This document shows positions 37,231 to 48,263 of a stretch of 64,000 nt of DNA, piece by piece. Made by a program: the position numbers and the translations under genes. Numbering within the stretch: the first letter of the stretch is position 1; the number at the start of each line of letters is the position of its first letter. The DNA comes from G963708235 sp963708235 (GTDB lineage Bacteria > Actinomycetota > Acidimicrobiia > Spongiisociales > UBA5794). Location: assembly GCA_963708235.1 (NCBI GenBank), contig OY970200.1, positions 3,596,001 to 3,660,000 of the forward strand, written 5' to 3'. The notes beneath the pieces were generated by a model that worked only from the letters and a program-made list of their open reading frames with translations, searched no databases and was not told where the DNA came from.

Positions 37231-37622
37231 GCACCGTCCTCCTTCACCAGCGGCCGATCGTCGATCGCCGCACGCAACCACTGCACCAGGCGCCCGAAAT
37301 CGACGTCGACGACCTCCCGGCCGGCGATGACGACGTATGCGGCGCCGTCCTGAAGCGCAACACGCTCCAGAGCCGCTCGCAATCGTCGTTTTGCGCGATT
37401 GCGACGTACCGCGATCCCCACTCGCCGCCCTGCGACGACGGCGACCTGGGGTGTGCCGGGGATGCCTGGCGCAACCAGGACCGTAAGGCCCCCGCTGCGG
37501 GTTCGAACTCCGTCCCGATAGACCCGGGACAGGGCGGAACGGCCGGAGAGGGACCGATAGGGTCGGCCGTCAGGCGGAGATCCGGCTACGGCCCTTCTCC
37601 CGTCGACGCTTGAGGATCGCAC
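37227..37622 (-). CDS. rnpA: ribonuclease P protein component, start inside rpmH
   Basis: 131 aa. The basic RNR motif GIAVRRNRAKRRLRAALE and the YRDGVRTRSGGLTVLVA strand match the RNase P protein, which helps the RNA subunit mature tRNA 5' ends. No ATG, GTG or TTG lies in frame between the rpmH stop and the conserved part, so translation should begin at GTG 37622, 53 bases inside rpmH in another frame. This adds an unusual N-terminus (RSSSVDGRRAVAGSPPDGRP). Confidence 0.88.
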   Translation of the reverse strand: MRSSSVDGRRAVAGSPPDGRPYRSLSGRSALSRVYRDGVRTRSGGLTVLVAPGIPGTPQVAVVAGRRVGIAVRRNRAKRRLRAALERVALQDGAAYVVIAGREVVDVDFGRLVQWLRAAIDDRPLVKEDGA

Positions 37623-37704
37623 GACCTGAGCGCGTCTGCATGCGGTGACGGAAACCGTGCTTGCGCTTGCGGCGACGCACGTTTGGCTGATAGGTACGCT
37701 TCAT
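37570..37704 (-). CDS. rpmH: 50S ribosomal protein L34
   Basis: 44 aa, nearly invariant in bacteria: MKRTYQPNVRRRKRKHGFRH at the start and SGRAILKRRREKGRSRISA at the end. ATG 37704 follows GAAAGG-type purines. It is the first gene of the minus-strand operon that runs to jag, transcribed away from dnaA. Its last 53 bases overlap rnpA. Confidence 0.97.
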   Translation of the reverse strand: MKRTYQPNVRRRKRKHGFRHRMQTRSGRAILKRRREKGRSRISA

Positions 37705-37750
37705 GAAAGGAAACCCCGGCGGGAAAGAAGAAATCGCGGTACAGCGGTTC

Positions 37751-37780
37751 AGGTTACGAACAGGGCCGCGCCTTTGTCAA
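37751..37780 (-). promoter_or_regulatory. promoter of the rpmH operon
   Basis: Minus strand: TTGACA (-35, 37775-37780), 18-bp spacer, TAACCT (-10, 37751-37756), about 47 bases before rpmH. A consensus -35 and good spacing make this the best housekeeping-type promoter in the window. Confidence 0.8.
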
Positions 37781-38093
37781 AGTCGCCGGCTCGTCGTCTA
37801 CGAGCGACGGCCCGCCAACCACCGCCGACCGGTGCACCCGGAACCGTCCAGCGCGTGGTGTAGGGCGCCCACCGAAGCGACGCAAATCGGCCCGGGATCG
37901 AGTCGCTCCGACCGTCGCGGCGCGAAAACTGGTGCTGAGACGCGAAACATTGGCTAGCCCTCAACTAACGAGAATCAGCGCACCGAGGGACACTCTGACA
38001 CCACCTGGCCATCCGCCGAAAGGCTTTCCCATCAAGGCCTCCAGCGGATCATCGGGGGAGTCCGCTCGGCCGATAATGGCAGATTCCGCGATG

Positions 38094-38123
38094 TTGAAGG
38101 GGCCGATTCCGCACACCTACACT
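38094..38123 (+). promoter_or_regulatory. promoter of dnaA
   Basis: TTGAAG (38094-38099), 18-bp spacer, TACACT (38118-38123), about 150 bases before the dnaA start. The DnaA boxes fall in the transcribed leader between it and the gene, compatible with autoregulation. Confidence 0.6.
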
Positions 38124-38208
38124 CGCCCGTCGCCGGTGGGTTTCCCCCCACACGCTTCCCCGGTAGGAAGGGATGGCTTCGCCTGCAGCGAGGCCGCGAA
38201 TCCCAAGC

Positions 38209-38240
38209 TTCTCCACACTTGTGGATACGGCTGTGGATAA
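38209..38240. other. DnaA-box cluster upstream of dnaA (putative oriC part)
   Basis: TTCTCCACA (38209-38217), TGTGGATAC (38220-38228) and a perfect box TGTGGATAA (38232-38240) lie within 32 bases, the first inverted relative to the others. The surrounding rpmH-dnaA spacer is 572 bp, the longest non-coding stretch next to dnaA. This is either part of the origin or the DnaA autoregulatory site; the two are not exclusive. Confidence 0.75.
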
Positions 38241-38276
38241 CCAGATCTACGACGACTACGCCATGTCAGGAGGACC

Positions 38277-39714
38277 GTGGACACGCAATCGAACCCTCCA
38301 CTGCCTCGAGATGAGTTCCGACACCTACTCCAGCACAGCGTGACCCAGGTCACCTGGCAGACGTGGCTGCAGCCACTCAAGTTGAGCGTCGATGACGACA
38401 CCGTCCGCTTGGCGGCGCCCAGCGAGTTCCATCGCCGCTGGGTCATCGAACGCCATTTCGACATCATCGAACGTGCCGCCCATGATGCGTTCGGGCCCGG
38501 GATGACCGTCGATCTGGGTGTCGATGCGGACCCGGAGACGCCGACCTTCCTCGAACCCGACCTGTTCACGACTCCGACCGAGCGAGTTGTCCACAACGGA
38601 GACGGACCCGGTGCGACTGGTGCGTCTCGCAACGGGGACAGGCCCAGCCACCCTTCGCATCCACCGCGGGTTCCGGTCCAGGACGTCGAGTCACGGCTGA
38701 TCACCCGCTACACGTTCGAACACTTCGTCGTCGGACCCTCCAACCGGTTCCCATATGCGGCGGCGATGGCGGTCGCCGAACAACCCGGCAGCCACTACAA
38801 CCCGCTGTTCATCCACGGCGACGCCGGGCTCGGCAAGACCCACCTCCTCCATGCCGTGGGACATCATCGCCGCGAGCTCGCTCCCGGATCGTTCGTCCGG
38901 TACGTGTCATCGGAACAGTTCTTCAACGAGTTCATCAATGGGATCAGACGCAAGGAGATGGCCGAGTTCAAGGCCCGCTACCGAACCATCGATGTCCTCC
39001 TCCTCGACGACGTCCAGTTCTTCGAGGGCAAGGAGCAGATCCTCGAGGAGTTCTTCCACACCTTCAACAGCCTCTACGAGGCGGGCAAGCAGCTCGTCAT
39101 CAGCTCGGATCGCCATCCCCGCCATCTCTCCGAACTCCCGGATCGCCTCCGTAGCCGCTTCGAATGGGGTCTACAGACCGACATCCAGGCTCCCGATGTG
39201 GAAACCCGATTCGCCATCCTGCGCCGTAACGCCGAGTTCGCCCCCAAACCGGTACCGCGCGAGGTTCTCGAGTTCATCGCCGAGCATGTCCACGACAACA
39301 TCCGAGAAGCTCGAGGGCGCCCTCACCAGGGTCACCGCCTACGGGGCGCTCACCCACGAGGAGATCACCCTGGAGATGGCCACCGAGGTGCTCCAGCATC
39401 TCGTTCCCAACCAGGAGCCCCGCAAGGTCACCCCGGAGATGATCATCGAGGAGGTGTCGTCACGCTTCCATCACCCCCGCAGCGAACTGTTGGGGCCGAG
39501 CCGCAAGCAACCGCTGGCACGTGACCGTCAGATCGCCATGTACCTGTGCCGCGAACTGACCGACCTGTCGCTCCCCAAGGTGGGGGCGGTGTTCGGCGAC
39601 CGCGACCACACCACCGTGCTCCACGCCGTCGACCGTGTCACCAAGCTGATGCAGAGCGACCGACAGGTTCTCGACGAAGTCACCAGCCTCTGTCAACAAC
39701 TCCGCAGCTCCTGA
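38277..39714 (+). CDS. dnaA: chromosomal replication initiator DnaA, frameshifted
   Basis: Start GTG 38277 with AGGAGGA upstream. Domain I is at residues 1-80 (TWQTWLQPLKLSVDDD), then a short linker, the AAA+ domain (Walker A GDAGLGKTH, Walker B DVLLLDDVQFFEG) and the DNA-binding domain with the signature GDRDHTTVLHAVDRV. After HDNIRE the frame breaks: an extra A at 39307-39308 turns the expected REL-EGALTRV into another frame, and the correct continuation runs to 39714. Corrected length is about 478 aa. Since dnaA is essential, an assembly or sequencing error is the likeliest cause. Confidence 0.93.
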
Positions 39715-39922
39715 GGACAACTGACATGCCATCCACACCCGACACGATCCGGATCACCGCCCTGGGGACGACTCCCGACTTGTGCCGAGTTGTCCCGAGC
39801 GGCTGTGGAGGGCGCAATGCAACCCCCGCAACGGGTCTACCGGGTTACCCACAATCCACAGGCCCTACTACTGCCACTACTGTTCATTTCATTCTCTAAT
39901 CAAGAGCAGAGGAAGATCGACT
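39715..39922. other. dnaA-dnaN spacer with DnaA-like boxes and AT-rich stretch (putative oriC part)
   Basis: Contains TTACCCACA (39845-39853) next to AATCCACAG (39853-39861), more degenerate TGTGGA elements, and a locally AT-rich run (TTCATTTCATTCTCTAATC, about 39884-39902) unusual for this genome. Actinobacterial origins normally lie in this interval. At 208 bp it is short, so the upstream cluster may also contribute. Confidence 0.6.
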
Positions 39923-40999
39923 GTGCGCATCCGAGCTGAGAGAGACGACCTCGCCGATGTCCTAGCCCGGGCGGCCCGGGCGGTGGGCTCCCGGTCGCCG
40001 CTGCCCATCCTTCAAGGTGTCCTGTGCGAGGTCGAGAATGGTCACCTTCGGGTAACCGGAACCGACACCGAGGTCACCATCAGGACCCGCCTCGAAGTCG
40101 AGGTGATCGAGGACGGCCGCACCCTGGTACCGGCCAAGCTTGCCTCCGAAGCGGTACGCAAACTCCCGGCGGGTGCGGTGACCATGTCCGCCTCCGACAA
40201 CGAGGTCGAGATCACCGGGAACGGCCCGAGGTTCCGTCTCCGCGAACTCAACGTCGATGATTTCCCGACCGTGGCGGGGGGTTCCGGCGAGGGTGGAATC
40301 TCTCTCGACGGCGAGCGGCTGGTCAAGGCCCTGGCCCAGGTGGGGGTCGCCGCATCCACCGACGAGGCCCGTCCCACCCTGACCGGAGTTCTCTTCGAGA
40401 GCAACGGCGACGGACTGCGTCTCGTCGCCACCGATTCGTACCGCTTGGCGGTCCGAGATCTTCCCGATGTCGATGGTCCCCCGACACGGCTGGTCCCGTA
40501 CCGGGCGCTCCGCGAGCTGGGCCGGACCATCGCCGACAAGAAGATGACCGTCGAGCTCGGAGAACGCGACGCCACCTTCGACTCCGATCGCGGCAGCCTG
40601 ACGGTGCGGATCATCGAGAGCAGCTTTCCCAACTACCGCCAGTTGCTTCCCGAGAGTTACCCGAGCCGGCTCGTCGTCGCCAAGGACGAACTGCTCGAAG
40701 CCGTGGGGCGTGCCGCACTGGTCGCCGAGGATCACATCCCGGTGCGGCTCAGCCTGCACAAGGGAGGCGCCGATCTCAGTGTCAGTCGCCAGGAAGTCGG
40801 CGAGGAGACCGAGCACATCGCCGGCGAGTACAACGGCGAGGAGATGACCATCGCCTTCAACACCCGGTATCTGACCGACGGGGTGGCGGCGGTCGAGGGC
40901 GATGAGGTCATCCTCGACACCATCGACCCGCTCAAGCCCGGTTTACTCAGCGGTCAGGACCGCGATTTCCGGTATCTGTTGATGCCCGTCCGACTGTAG
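39923..40999 (+). CDS. dnaN: DNA polymerase III sliding clamp (beta subunit)
   Basis: 358 aa from GTG 39923 (GAGGAAG upstream). The start VRIRAERDDLADVLARAARA, the SPLPILQGVL motif and the C-terminal end FRYLLMPVRL are those of the beta clamp, which forms the ring dimer that tethers polymerase to DNA. The longer open frame upstream reads through the origin spacer and is not used. Confidence 0.97.
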   Translation: MRIRAERDDLADVLARAARAVGSRSPLPILQGVLCEVENGHLRVTGTDTEVTIRTRLEVEVIEDGRTLVPAKLASEAVRKLPAGAVTMSASDNEVEITGNGPRFRLRELNVDDFPTVAGGSGEGGISLDGERLVKALAQVGVAASTDEARPTLTGVLFESNGDGLRLVATDSYRLAVRDLPDVDGPPTRLVPYRALRELGRTIADKKMTVELGERDATFDSDRGSLTVRIIESSFPNYRQLLPESYPSRLVVAKDELLEAVGRAALVAEDHIPVRLSLHKGGADLSVSRQEVGEETEHIAGEYNGEEMTIAFNTRYLTDGVAAVEGDEVILDTIDPLKPGLLSGQDRDFRYLLMPVRL

Positions 41000-41099
41000 G
41001 CGGGGCGGGAGTGGCGGCACCTGCGCCGCAACGCCGTCCCGCTGCCGGGGTGTACCGGCCATACCGGGGGGCTTCCGGGGTCGACCGCGGGAGATCCTG

Positions 41100-42200
41100 A
41101 TGCGGGTCGACTGGATCGAACTCAACCAGTTCCGGATCTACGAGGAGTTGCGGTTCACCCCCGATCCCGGGATCAACGTCCTCGTCGGTTCGAACGCCGC
41201 CGGAAAGACCACCGTCCTCGAAGCCATTGCCTATTCCTCGGCGCTCCGTTCGTTCCGGAAGTCGCCGGATCAGGCACTGGTCAGGACCGGCGCATCGGTG
41301 GCGCTGGTGCGCACCGGTTTCGCCAAGGCCTCCGGGGAGACCCGGGTCGAAATCGAGCTTCCGGCCGTGGGAAGACGCCGGGTCCTGCTCAACGGCAAAC
41401 GCCCGACCCGTCACTCAGATGTCGCCGCCACGGTGCCGGTGGTGGCTTTCCTCCCCGACGACCTCGACCTGGTCAAGGACAGCGCCGGGACCCGCCGGCG
41501 GTATCTCGACGACCTCGGCTCGCAGCTGGCCCCCGGATACGGCGCCGCCCTCTCCGACTACGAGCAGACGCTGCGGCAACGCAACGCCCTGTTGCGCCGG
41601 GACGGACCCAATGTCGATGCGCTCAGCCTCCAGGTCTGGGACGACCGGTTGATCAAGGCGGCGGTGTCGCTGTGGGCCGAGCGTGCGGCGCTCGTCGAAC
41701 GGCTGTCCCCGGTGCTGGCCGGGGCGCACCAGTCGGTTGCCGCCGCCAGCGAACCTCTCCATGTCGCCCTCACCCCCGGATGGGGGGACGCTCCGGTGAT
41801 GCGGTGGGTCGGTGCGGCCGGCGCCGCAGACACCCTCTCCTCGGCGCTGCAGCAACGCCGGCGCCGGGAGATGGAACAGCGGACCACCACCGTCGGCCCC
41901 CACCGCGACGACCCCACCCTGCACCTGGGTCGCCGCGACACCCGCACCCAGGCGAGTCAGGGGGAGCAGCGGTCGGTGGCGGTGGCGCTGCGGGTCGCCG
42001 CCTACCGCCTGCTCCAGGACCGCCACGGCCACCCTCCGGTGTTGTTGCTCGACGACGTCTTCTCCGAACTCGACCTGGTGCGCACCGCGGCGGTCGTCGA
42101 GATGCTCCCCGCCGGACAGGTATTCATCACCACCACCCGCGACGACGAGATCCCGGTGGCGGGACACCGGTGGGACGTCGGGAACGGGACGCTGCGATGA
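41100..42200 (+). CDS. recF: DNA replication/repair protein RecF
   Basis: 366 aa SMC-like ATPase. Walker A VGSNAAGKTT near the N-terminus, signature region SQGEQRSVAVALRVAAYRLL and Walker B PVLLLDDVFSELD near the end. It helps load RecA at gaps. GGGAGAT lies before the ATG. A 100-base spacer separates it from dnaN. Confidence 0.96.
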   Translation: MRVDWIELNQFRIYEELRFTPDPGINVLVGSNAAGKTTVLEAIAYSSALRSFRKSPDQALVRTGASVALVRTGFAKASGETRVEIELPAVGRRRVLLNGKRPTRHSDVAATVPVVAFLPDDLDLVKDSAGTRRRYLDDLGSQLAPGYGAALSDYEQTLRQRNALLRRDGPNVDALSLQVWDDRLIKAAVSLWAERAALVERLSPVLAGAHQSVAAASEPLHVALTPGWGDAPVMRWVGAAGAADTLSSALQQRRRREMEQRTTTVGPHRDDPTLHLGRRDTRTQASQGEQRSVAVALRVAAYRLLQDRHGHPPVLLLDDVFSELDLVRTAAVVEMLPAGQVFITTTRDDEIPVAGHRWDVGNGTLR

Positions 42201-42526
42201 CCTCGGACCGGCCCCGACGCGAACCGGCACTGGTCGGCGATCTGATCGAGGAGGTGTTGGGACGGATCGCCCGCGCCGATGTCGCCCCCATGGTGCGGCT
42301 TCACCGCCAGTGGGAGGAGACCGCCGGACAGTGGGCGGACAAATGCCGACCGGTGGCGCTGGGAGACGGCGTCCTCACCGTCGAGGTGAGGAACGGGATG
42401 GATGCCTCGATGCTCCGATACGACGCCGAGACCCTGCTCCACGACGTCCAGGCGGTCATCGGCGAGGAACTCCCGGTGAAACGGCTGGTGATCAAGGTCG
42501 CCGGTGGCGGCGATCCCGCAAGATGA
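42197..42526 (+). CDS. DciA-like DUF721 protein
   Basis: 109 aa, ATGA overlap with recF. A basic N-terminus (TSDRPRREPALVGDLIEEVL) precedes the DUF721 core (LHRQWEETAGQWADKCRPVA, GVLTVEVRNGMDASMLRYD). DUF721 proteins include DciA, the replicative helicase operator of bacteria lacking DnaC/DnaI. Its location between recF and gyrB is the standard actinobacterial one (Rv0004 position). Confidence 0.9.
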   Translation: MTSDRPRREPALVGDLIEEVLGRIARADVAPMVRLHRQWEETAGQWADKCRPVALGDGVLTVEVRNGMDASMLRYDAETLLHDVQAVIGEELPVKRLVIKVAGGGDPAR

Positions 42527-42554
42527 CCGAATCAGAGCCGGTTTCCGGTATGAT
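42525..42554 (+). promoter_or_regulatory. promoter of gyrB
   Basis: TGACCG (42525-42530), 18-bp spacer, TATGAT (42549-42554), about 60 bases before the gyrB start and overlapping the dciA stop. The -10 is nearly consensus. Confidence 0.6.
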
Positions 42555-42611
42555 GGGTGTGCTGTCCCAACCGCGACACATCGGGCCGTTACGGCCCCTC
42601 CGAGGAGTTCT

Positions 42612-44537
<1,926 letters not shown>

Positions 44538-44575
44538 CCGCCCGTTGTCGACGAGACCTGTAGAGAGACTCCACC

Positions 44576-47020
44576 ATGCCTGAGAACCCCACCGACCGCA
44601 TCCTGCCGATCGAGATCGAGCGGGAGATGGAGGAGTCGTTCCTCGAGTACGCGATGTCGGTCATCGTGTCCCGGGCGCTTCCCGATGTCCGTGACGGTCT
44701 CAAGCCGGTCCATCGCCGGATCCTGTACTCGATGTACGACTCGGGCATCCGTGCCGGGACCCCGTTCCGCAAGTGTGCCCGTGTCGTCGGTGACGTCATG
44801 GGTTGGTTCCATCCCCACAGCAACGACGCCATCTACGACGCCCTGGTCCGTCTCGGTCAGGACTGGTCGTCGCGGTACCCGCTGGTCGAACCACAGGGAA
44901 ACTTCGGGTCGGTCGATGACGGCCCGGCGGCGATGCGCTACACCGAGACCCGGATGGCGCAGATCGCCAACCACCTCCTCGATGGGATCACCGAGGACAC
45001 CGTCGACTTCATCGACAACTACTCCGGGGAGCGTCAGGAACCCACGGTGCTCCCGGCACGGTTCCCCAACCTCCTCGTCAACGGCTCCACCGGGATCGCC
45101 GTCGGAATGGCCACCAACATCGCTCCGCACAACCTCGGGGAGGTGGTCGACGCCGTGCTCTACGCCCTCGACCACTCCGACGCCACCGCCGAGGATCTCA
45201 CCCAGTTCGTCAAGGGCCCCGACTTCCCGACCGGCGCCTACCTCATCGGCAACAAGGGGATCCGCGACGCCCTGCTCACCGGTCGCGGCACCGTCAAGAT
45301 GCGCTCGGTCGCCGACGTGGTCGAGGTCAAGCGGGGCCGCACCGCCATCGTCGTCACCGAGATTCCCTACCAGGTCTCGATCCGGCGGATCATGGAGAAG
45401 ATCGCCGAGATCGTCAACAACAAGGTCGTCACCGGGATCAGCGAGATCCGTGACGAGTCGAACCGCCACGGCATCCGCATCGTGATCGAGCTCAAGCGCG
45501 ACGCCAACCCCCAGGTGGTCCTCAACCAGCTCTACCGCCACACCGGTCTCGAGGAGAACTTCTCGGTCAACAACGTGGCCCTGGTCGACGGCGTCCCCCG
45601 CACGCTCAACCTGGCCGACATGGTCCACGCCTACGTCGAGCATCAGCTCGAGGTCATCACCCGCCGTGCCGCCTACCGCAAGCGCAAGGCCGAGGAGCGC
45701 GCCCACATCGTCGAGGGTCTGCTCATCGCCCTCGACAACATCGACGAGGTGGTCCGCATCATCCGCGGCTCCGACGACGTCGACGAGGCGCGCCGCACCC
45801 TGATCGCACGCTTCGAGCTCAGCGAGATCCAGGCGAACCACATTCTCGACATGCCGCTGCGGCGGCTCACCGCCCTCGAGACCGGCAAGCTGCGTGAGGA
45901 ACTCGCCGCCCTGCTGGCCACGATCGCCGATCTCGATGACATCCTCGCCAGCGATGCCCGACGCCGCTCGGTGGTGGCGACGGAACTCGAGGAGATCCGG
46001 GAGAAGTTCGGCGATGTCCGCCGCTCCCGCATCATCCCCGACGAGGGCGACATGTCGCTCGAGGACCTCATCGCCGACGAGGACCTGGTGGTGAGCGTCA
46101 CCGCCGACGGCTACGTCAAGTCGGTGCTGGCGAGCGCCTACAAGTTGCAGGCCCGCGGTGGCCGCGGGGTGAAGGGCGCCTCGCTGCGCGAGGACGACGT
46201 CATCACCCACATCCTGCACACCACGGCCCACGCCTACCTGCTGTTCTTCACCAACCGGGGCAAGGTGTACCGCCTGCGGGCCCATCAGCTTCCCCGCAAG
46301 GACCGCACCGCCAAGGGTGTGCTGGTGCAGTCCGTGTTGCCGGTCGAGGCCGACGAGGTCATCCAGGCGATCATCGACACCCGCGACTACGAGAGTTTCA
46401 GCCATCTGGTGGCGTTCACCCGCCAAGGTCTGGTCAAGAAGACCAAGTTCTCCGAGTACCAGTCGCGCAACCAGGTGCTCAACGCCATCCGCCTCAACGA
46501 CGACGACGAGGTGGTGACGGTGCGCGCCACCACCGGCGACAACGACCTGATGATGTTCAGCCGTCACGGCCAGGGAATCCGCTTCTCCGAGCACGACGTC
46601 CGCCCGATGGGACGGGACACTCAGGGAGTCCGCGGCATCCGGCTGCGCACCGGTGACGAGGTGGTGGCGGCGGCGTGCGCCAGCGAGGGCGACGACATGT
46701 TGCTGCTCACCTCGGGCGGCTACGGCAAGCGGACCCGCACCGACGAGTTCCCCCGCCAGAACCGTGGCGGGATCGGCGTCAAGGCGATGAAGCTGACCCG
46801 GGCCCGTGGCACGCTGGTCGATGCCAGGGCGGTCGCTCCCGGCGACGAGATCGTCGCCATCTCGACCAGCGGCATCGTGTTGCGCGCCTCGGTGGACACG
46901 GTGAGCCGCCAGCGTCGCGACTCGACCGGTGTCAAGGTGATGAACCTCGGACCGGGTGCGCAGCTCTCCGCCGTGGCACTGGTGGTCGGCGACGAAATCC
47001 CCGGGGAACCGGAAGCCTGA
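44576..47020 (+). CDS. gyrA: DNA gyrase subunit A, atypical QRDR
   Basis: 814 aa. The breakage-reunion domain contains the active-site Tyr122 (AMRYTETRM) and the C-terminal domain has six beta-pinwheel blades with the GyrA box QARGGRG (LQARGGRGVKG). The quinolone pocket reads HPHSNDAIYD instead of the usual HPHGDxxxYD: Ser82, Asn83 and Asp84 replace the positions matching E. coli Gly81, Asp82 and Ser83, while Asp88 (E. coli Asp87) is kept. VDGQGNFGS is VEPQGNFGS. The gene follows gyrB by 38 bases. Confidence 0.98.
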   Translation: MPENPTDRILPIEIEREMEESFLEYAMSVIVSRALPDVRDGLKPVHRRILYSMYDSGIRAGTPFRKCARVVGDVMGWFHPHSNDAIYDALVRLGQDWSSRYPLVEPQGNFGSVDDGPAAMRYTETRMAQIANHLLDGITEDTVDFIDNYSGERQEPTVLPARFPNLLVNGSTGIAVGMATNIAPHNLGEVVDAVLYALDHSDATAEDLTQFVKGPDFPTGAYLIGNKGIRDALLTGRGTVKMRSVADVVEVKRGRTAIVVTEIPYQVSIRRIMEKIAEIVNNKVVTGISEIRDESNRHGIRIVIELKRDANPQVVLNQLYRHTGLEENFSVNNVALVDGVPRTLNLADMVHAYVEHQLEVITRRAAYRKRKAEERAHIVEGLLIALDNIDEVVRIIRGSDDVDEARRTLIARFELSEIQANHILDMPLRRLTALETGKLREELAALLATIADLDDILASDARRRSVVATELEEIREKFGDVRRSRIIPDEGDMSLEDLIADEDLVVSVTADGYVKSVLASAYKLQARGGRGVKGASLREDDVITHILHTTAHAYLLFFTNRGKVYRLRAHQLPRKDRTAKGVLVQSVLPVEADEVIQAIIDTRDYESFSHLVAFTRQGLVKKTKFSEYQSRNQVLNAIRLNDDDEVVTVRATTGDNDLMMFSRHGQGIRFSEHDVRPMGRDTQGVRGIRLRTGDEVVAAACASEGDDMLLLTSGGYGKRTRTDEFPRQNRGGIGVKAMKLTRARGTLVDARAVAPGDEIVAISTSGIVLRASVDTVSRQRRDSTGVKVMNLGPGAQLSAVALVVGDEIPGEPEA

Positions 47021-47115
47021 GCGGAGCCGCCGACGCTACCGGTGGGCGCCGTCCACCGGTGAACACGTCGCAACTCCCCCCGGGCGGTACACTCTCCTCG
47101 TCCCCAGGAGCAAAC

Positions 47116-47571
47116 ATGCAAGTTCGACGCGTACGCCGGGTAATCCGGAAGATCGATCCGTGGACCGTCTTGAAGGCATCTCTGATCTTCAATGCGGTGG
47201 CCGGGCTCGTCTTCGTGCTCGGAATGTGGGTCATGTGGTCGATCGCCGTACAGCGCGGGATCCCCGAGGGCATCGCCGACATCTTCGAGAGCCTCACCCT
47301 GACGTTCACGCCCGACGGTGAGCTGTATTTCCGGGCCCTGGTGCTGCTGTCGATCATCGGTGTCGTGGTGGCCACCGGAGGGATGACCCTGGGCGCCGTC
47401 ATGTACAACCTGATCTCCGACATGGTCGGCGGCATCGAGTTCACCGTGCTCGAAGAGACCCACGAACCCGTCGCCGTCCAACAGGCGCCCACAGGACGCC
47501 CCGGTCAGCCGACCCGCCCGGCGACCTCCACCATCCCCCCCCGCAACAAGGTCCCCGCCAAGTCGCCCTGA
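47116..47571 (+). CDS. DUF3566 membrane protein
   Basis: 151 aa from ATG 47116 with CAGGAG upstream. Basic N-terminus (RRVRRVIRKIDPWTVLKAS), two TM helices (FNAVAGLVFVLGMWVMWS and LVLLSIIGVVVATGGMTLGA) and a Pro/Thr-rich cytoplasmic tail. The same family follows gyrA in Mycobacterium (Rv0007 position). A -10-like TACACT (47088-47093) may give it its own promoter. Function unknown, possibly division or envelope related. Confidence 0.85.
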   Translation: MQVRRVRRVIRKIDPWTVLKASLIFNAVAGLVFVLGMWVMWSIAVQRGIPEGIADIFESLTLTFTPDGELYFRALVLLSIIGVVVATGGMTLGAVMYNLISDMVGGIEFTVLEETHEPVAVQQAPTGRPGQPTRPATSTIPPRNKVPAKSP

Positions 47572-47612
47572 CCTGACCGTCAGACGACCTGTCCGCTCCG
47601 GCCCGGTGCACC

Positions 47613-48257
47613 TCACAAGTCCTCACGCGCCATGACGTCGATGTTGGTTCCGACCGGGAGGAAACTCGGCGACCCAGAGACGTCGCTGATATACGCCGTC
47701 ATGTGCCACGTCGAGGGGGTCGCGTCAGCGGCTGCTGTCGAGGTGCTCGGACGGAGCACAACCACCAAGTCAGCGGCACAGGTCACTCGGTCAGCGATGT
47801 CGCAGACAAGCTCGTCATCGACGGACGAACGGCGCCACCTCCCGGTGGTCTCGGGGAGTTCGAGGGCGTCGCTGGAATAGACCGTGGCCGAATGACTGCC
47901 CGATGGCTCGACCCAGGCGAGCGCCGCCACCGACAGGTGTGACCCTATGCCCGAGGAGTCGCCATATTCGAACGCCGACGGATAGCTGACCTCGACACGG
48001 ACCGGGATCTGTACCCCCTCAGGCGACTCGGTCGTGCTGGGGATATCTCCCTCGATCGATGCGTTGATTCGACCCGGTGTCTCAAACGGATGCAACCCGC
48101 AGCCGGCAAGAGTCACCGCCACAAGGGCGACGACCCGCCTTCGCCGAGTCGGTCGCTGAACTCTGAGACTCGACACAGTGGTCAGCCGAGCGGAGCCCTC
48201 GAACTCCCCGGCCCGCCCAGGTCGGGTCTGCCGCATGCGCCACGGGTTCGACGTCAC
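47613..48257 (-). CDS. lipoprotein, paralogue 2 of a tandem pair
   Basis: 214 aa from GTG 48257, whose ribosome site GAGG overlaps the stop of the gene before it. Signal peptide with lipobox (VAVTLAGCG) then a mature domain beginning GLHPFETPGRINASIEGD. Two internal cysteines (ELVCDIADRVTCAADLVV) probably form a disulfide. About two thirds of residues match the upstream copy. Family not recognised; a surface role is implied by the lipobox. Confidence 0.75.
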   Translation of the reverse strand: MTSNPWRMRQTRPGRAGEFEGSARLTTVSSLRVQRPTRRRRVVALVAVTLAGCGLHPFETPGRINASIEGDIPSTTESPEGVQIPVRVEVSYPSAFEYGDSSGIGSHLSVAALAWVEPSGSHSATVYSSDALELPETTGRWRRSSVDDELVCDIADRVTCAADLVVVLRPSTSTAAADATPSTWHMTAYISDVSGSPSFLPVGTNIDVMAREDL

Positions 48258-48263
48258 GATTCC

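Noticed and set aside
37227..37570. A non-ATG start for rnpA downstream of rpmH
   Set aside because: No ATG, GTG or TTG exists in frame there; the GTG inside rpmH is the simpler choice, though not proven.
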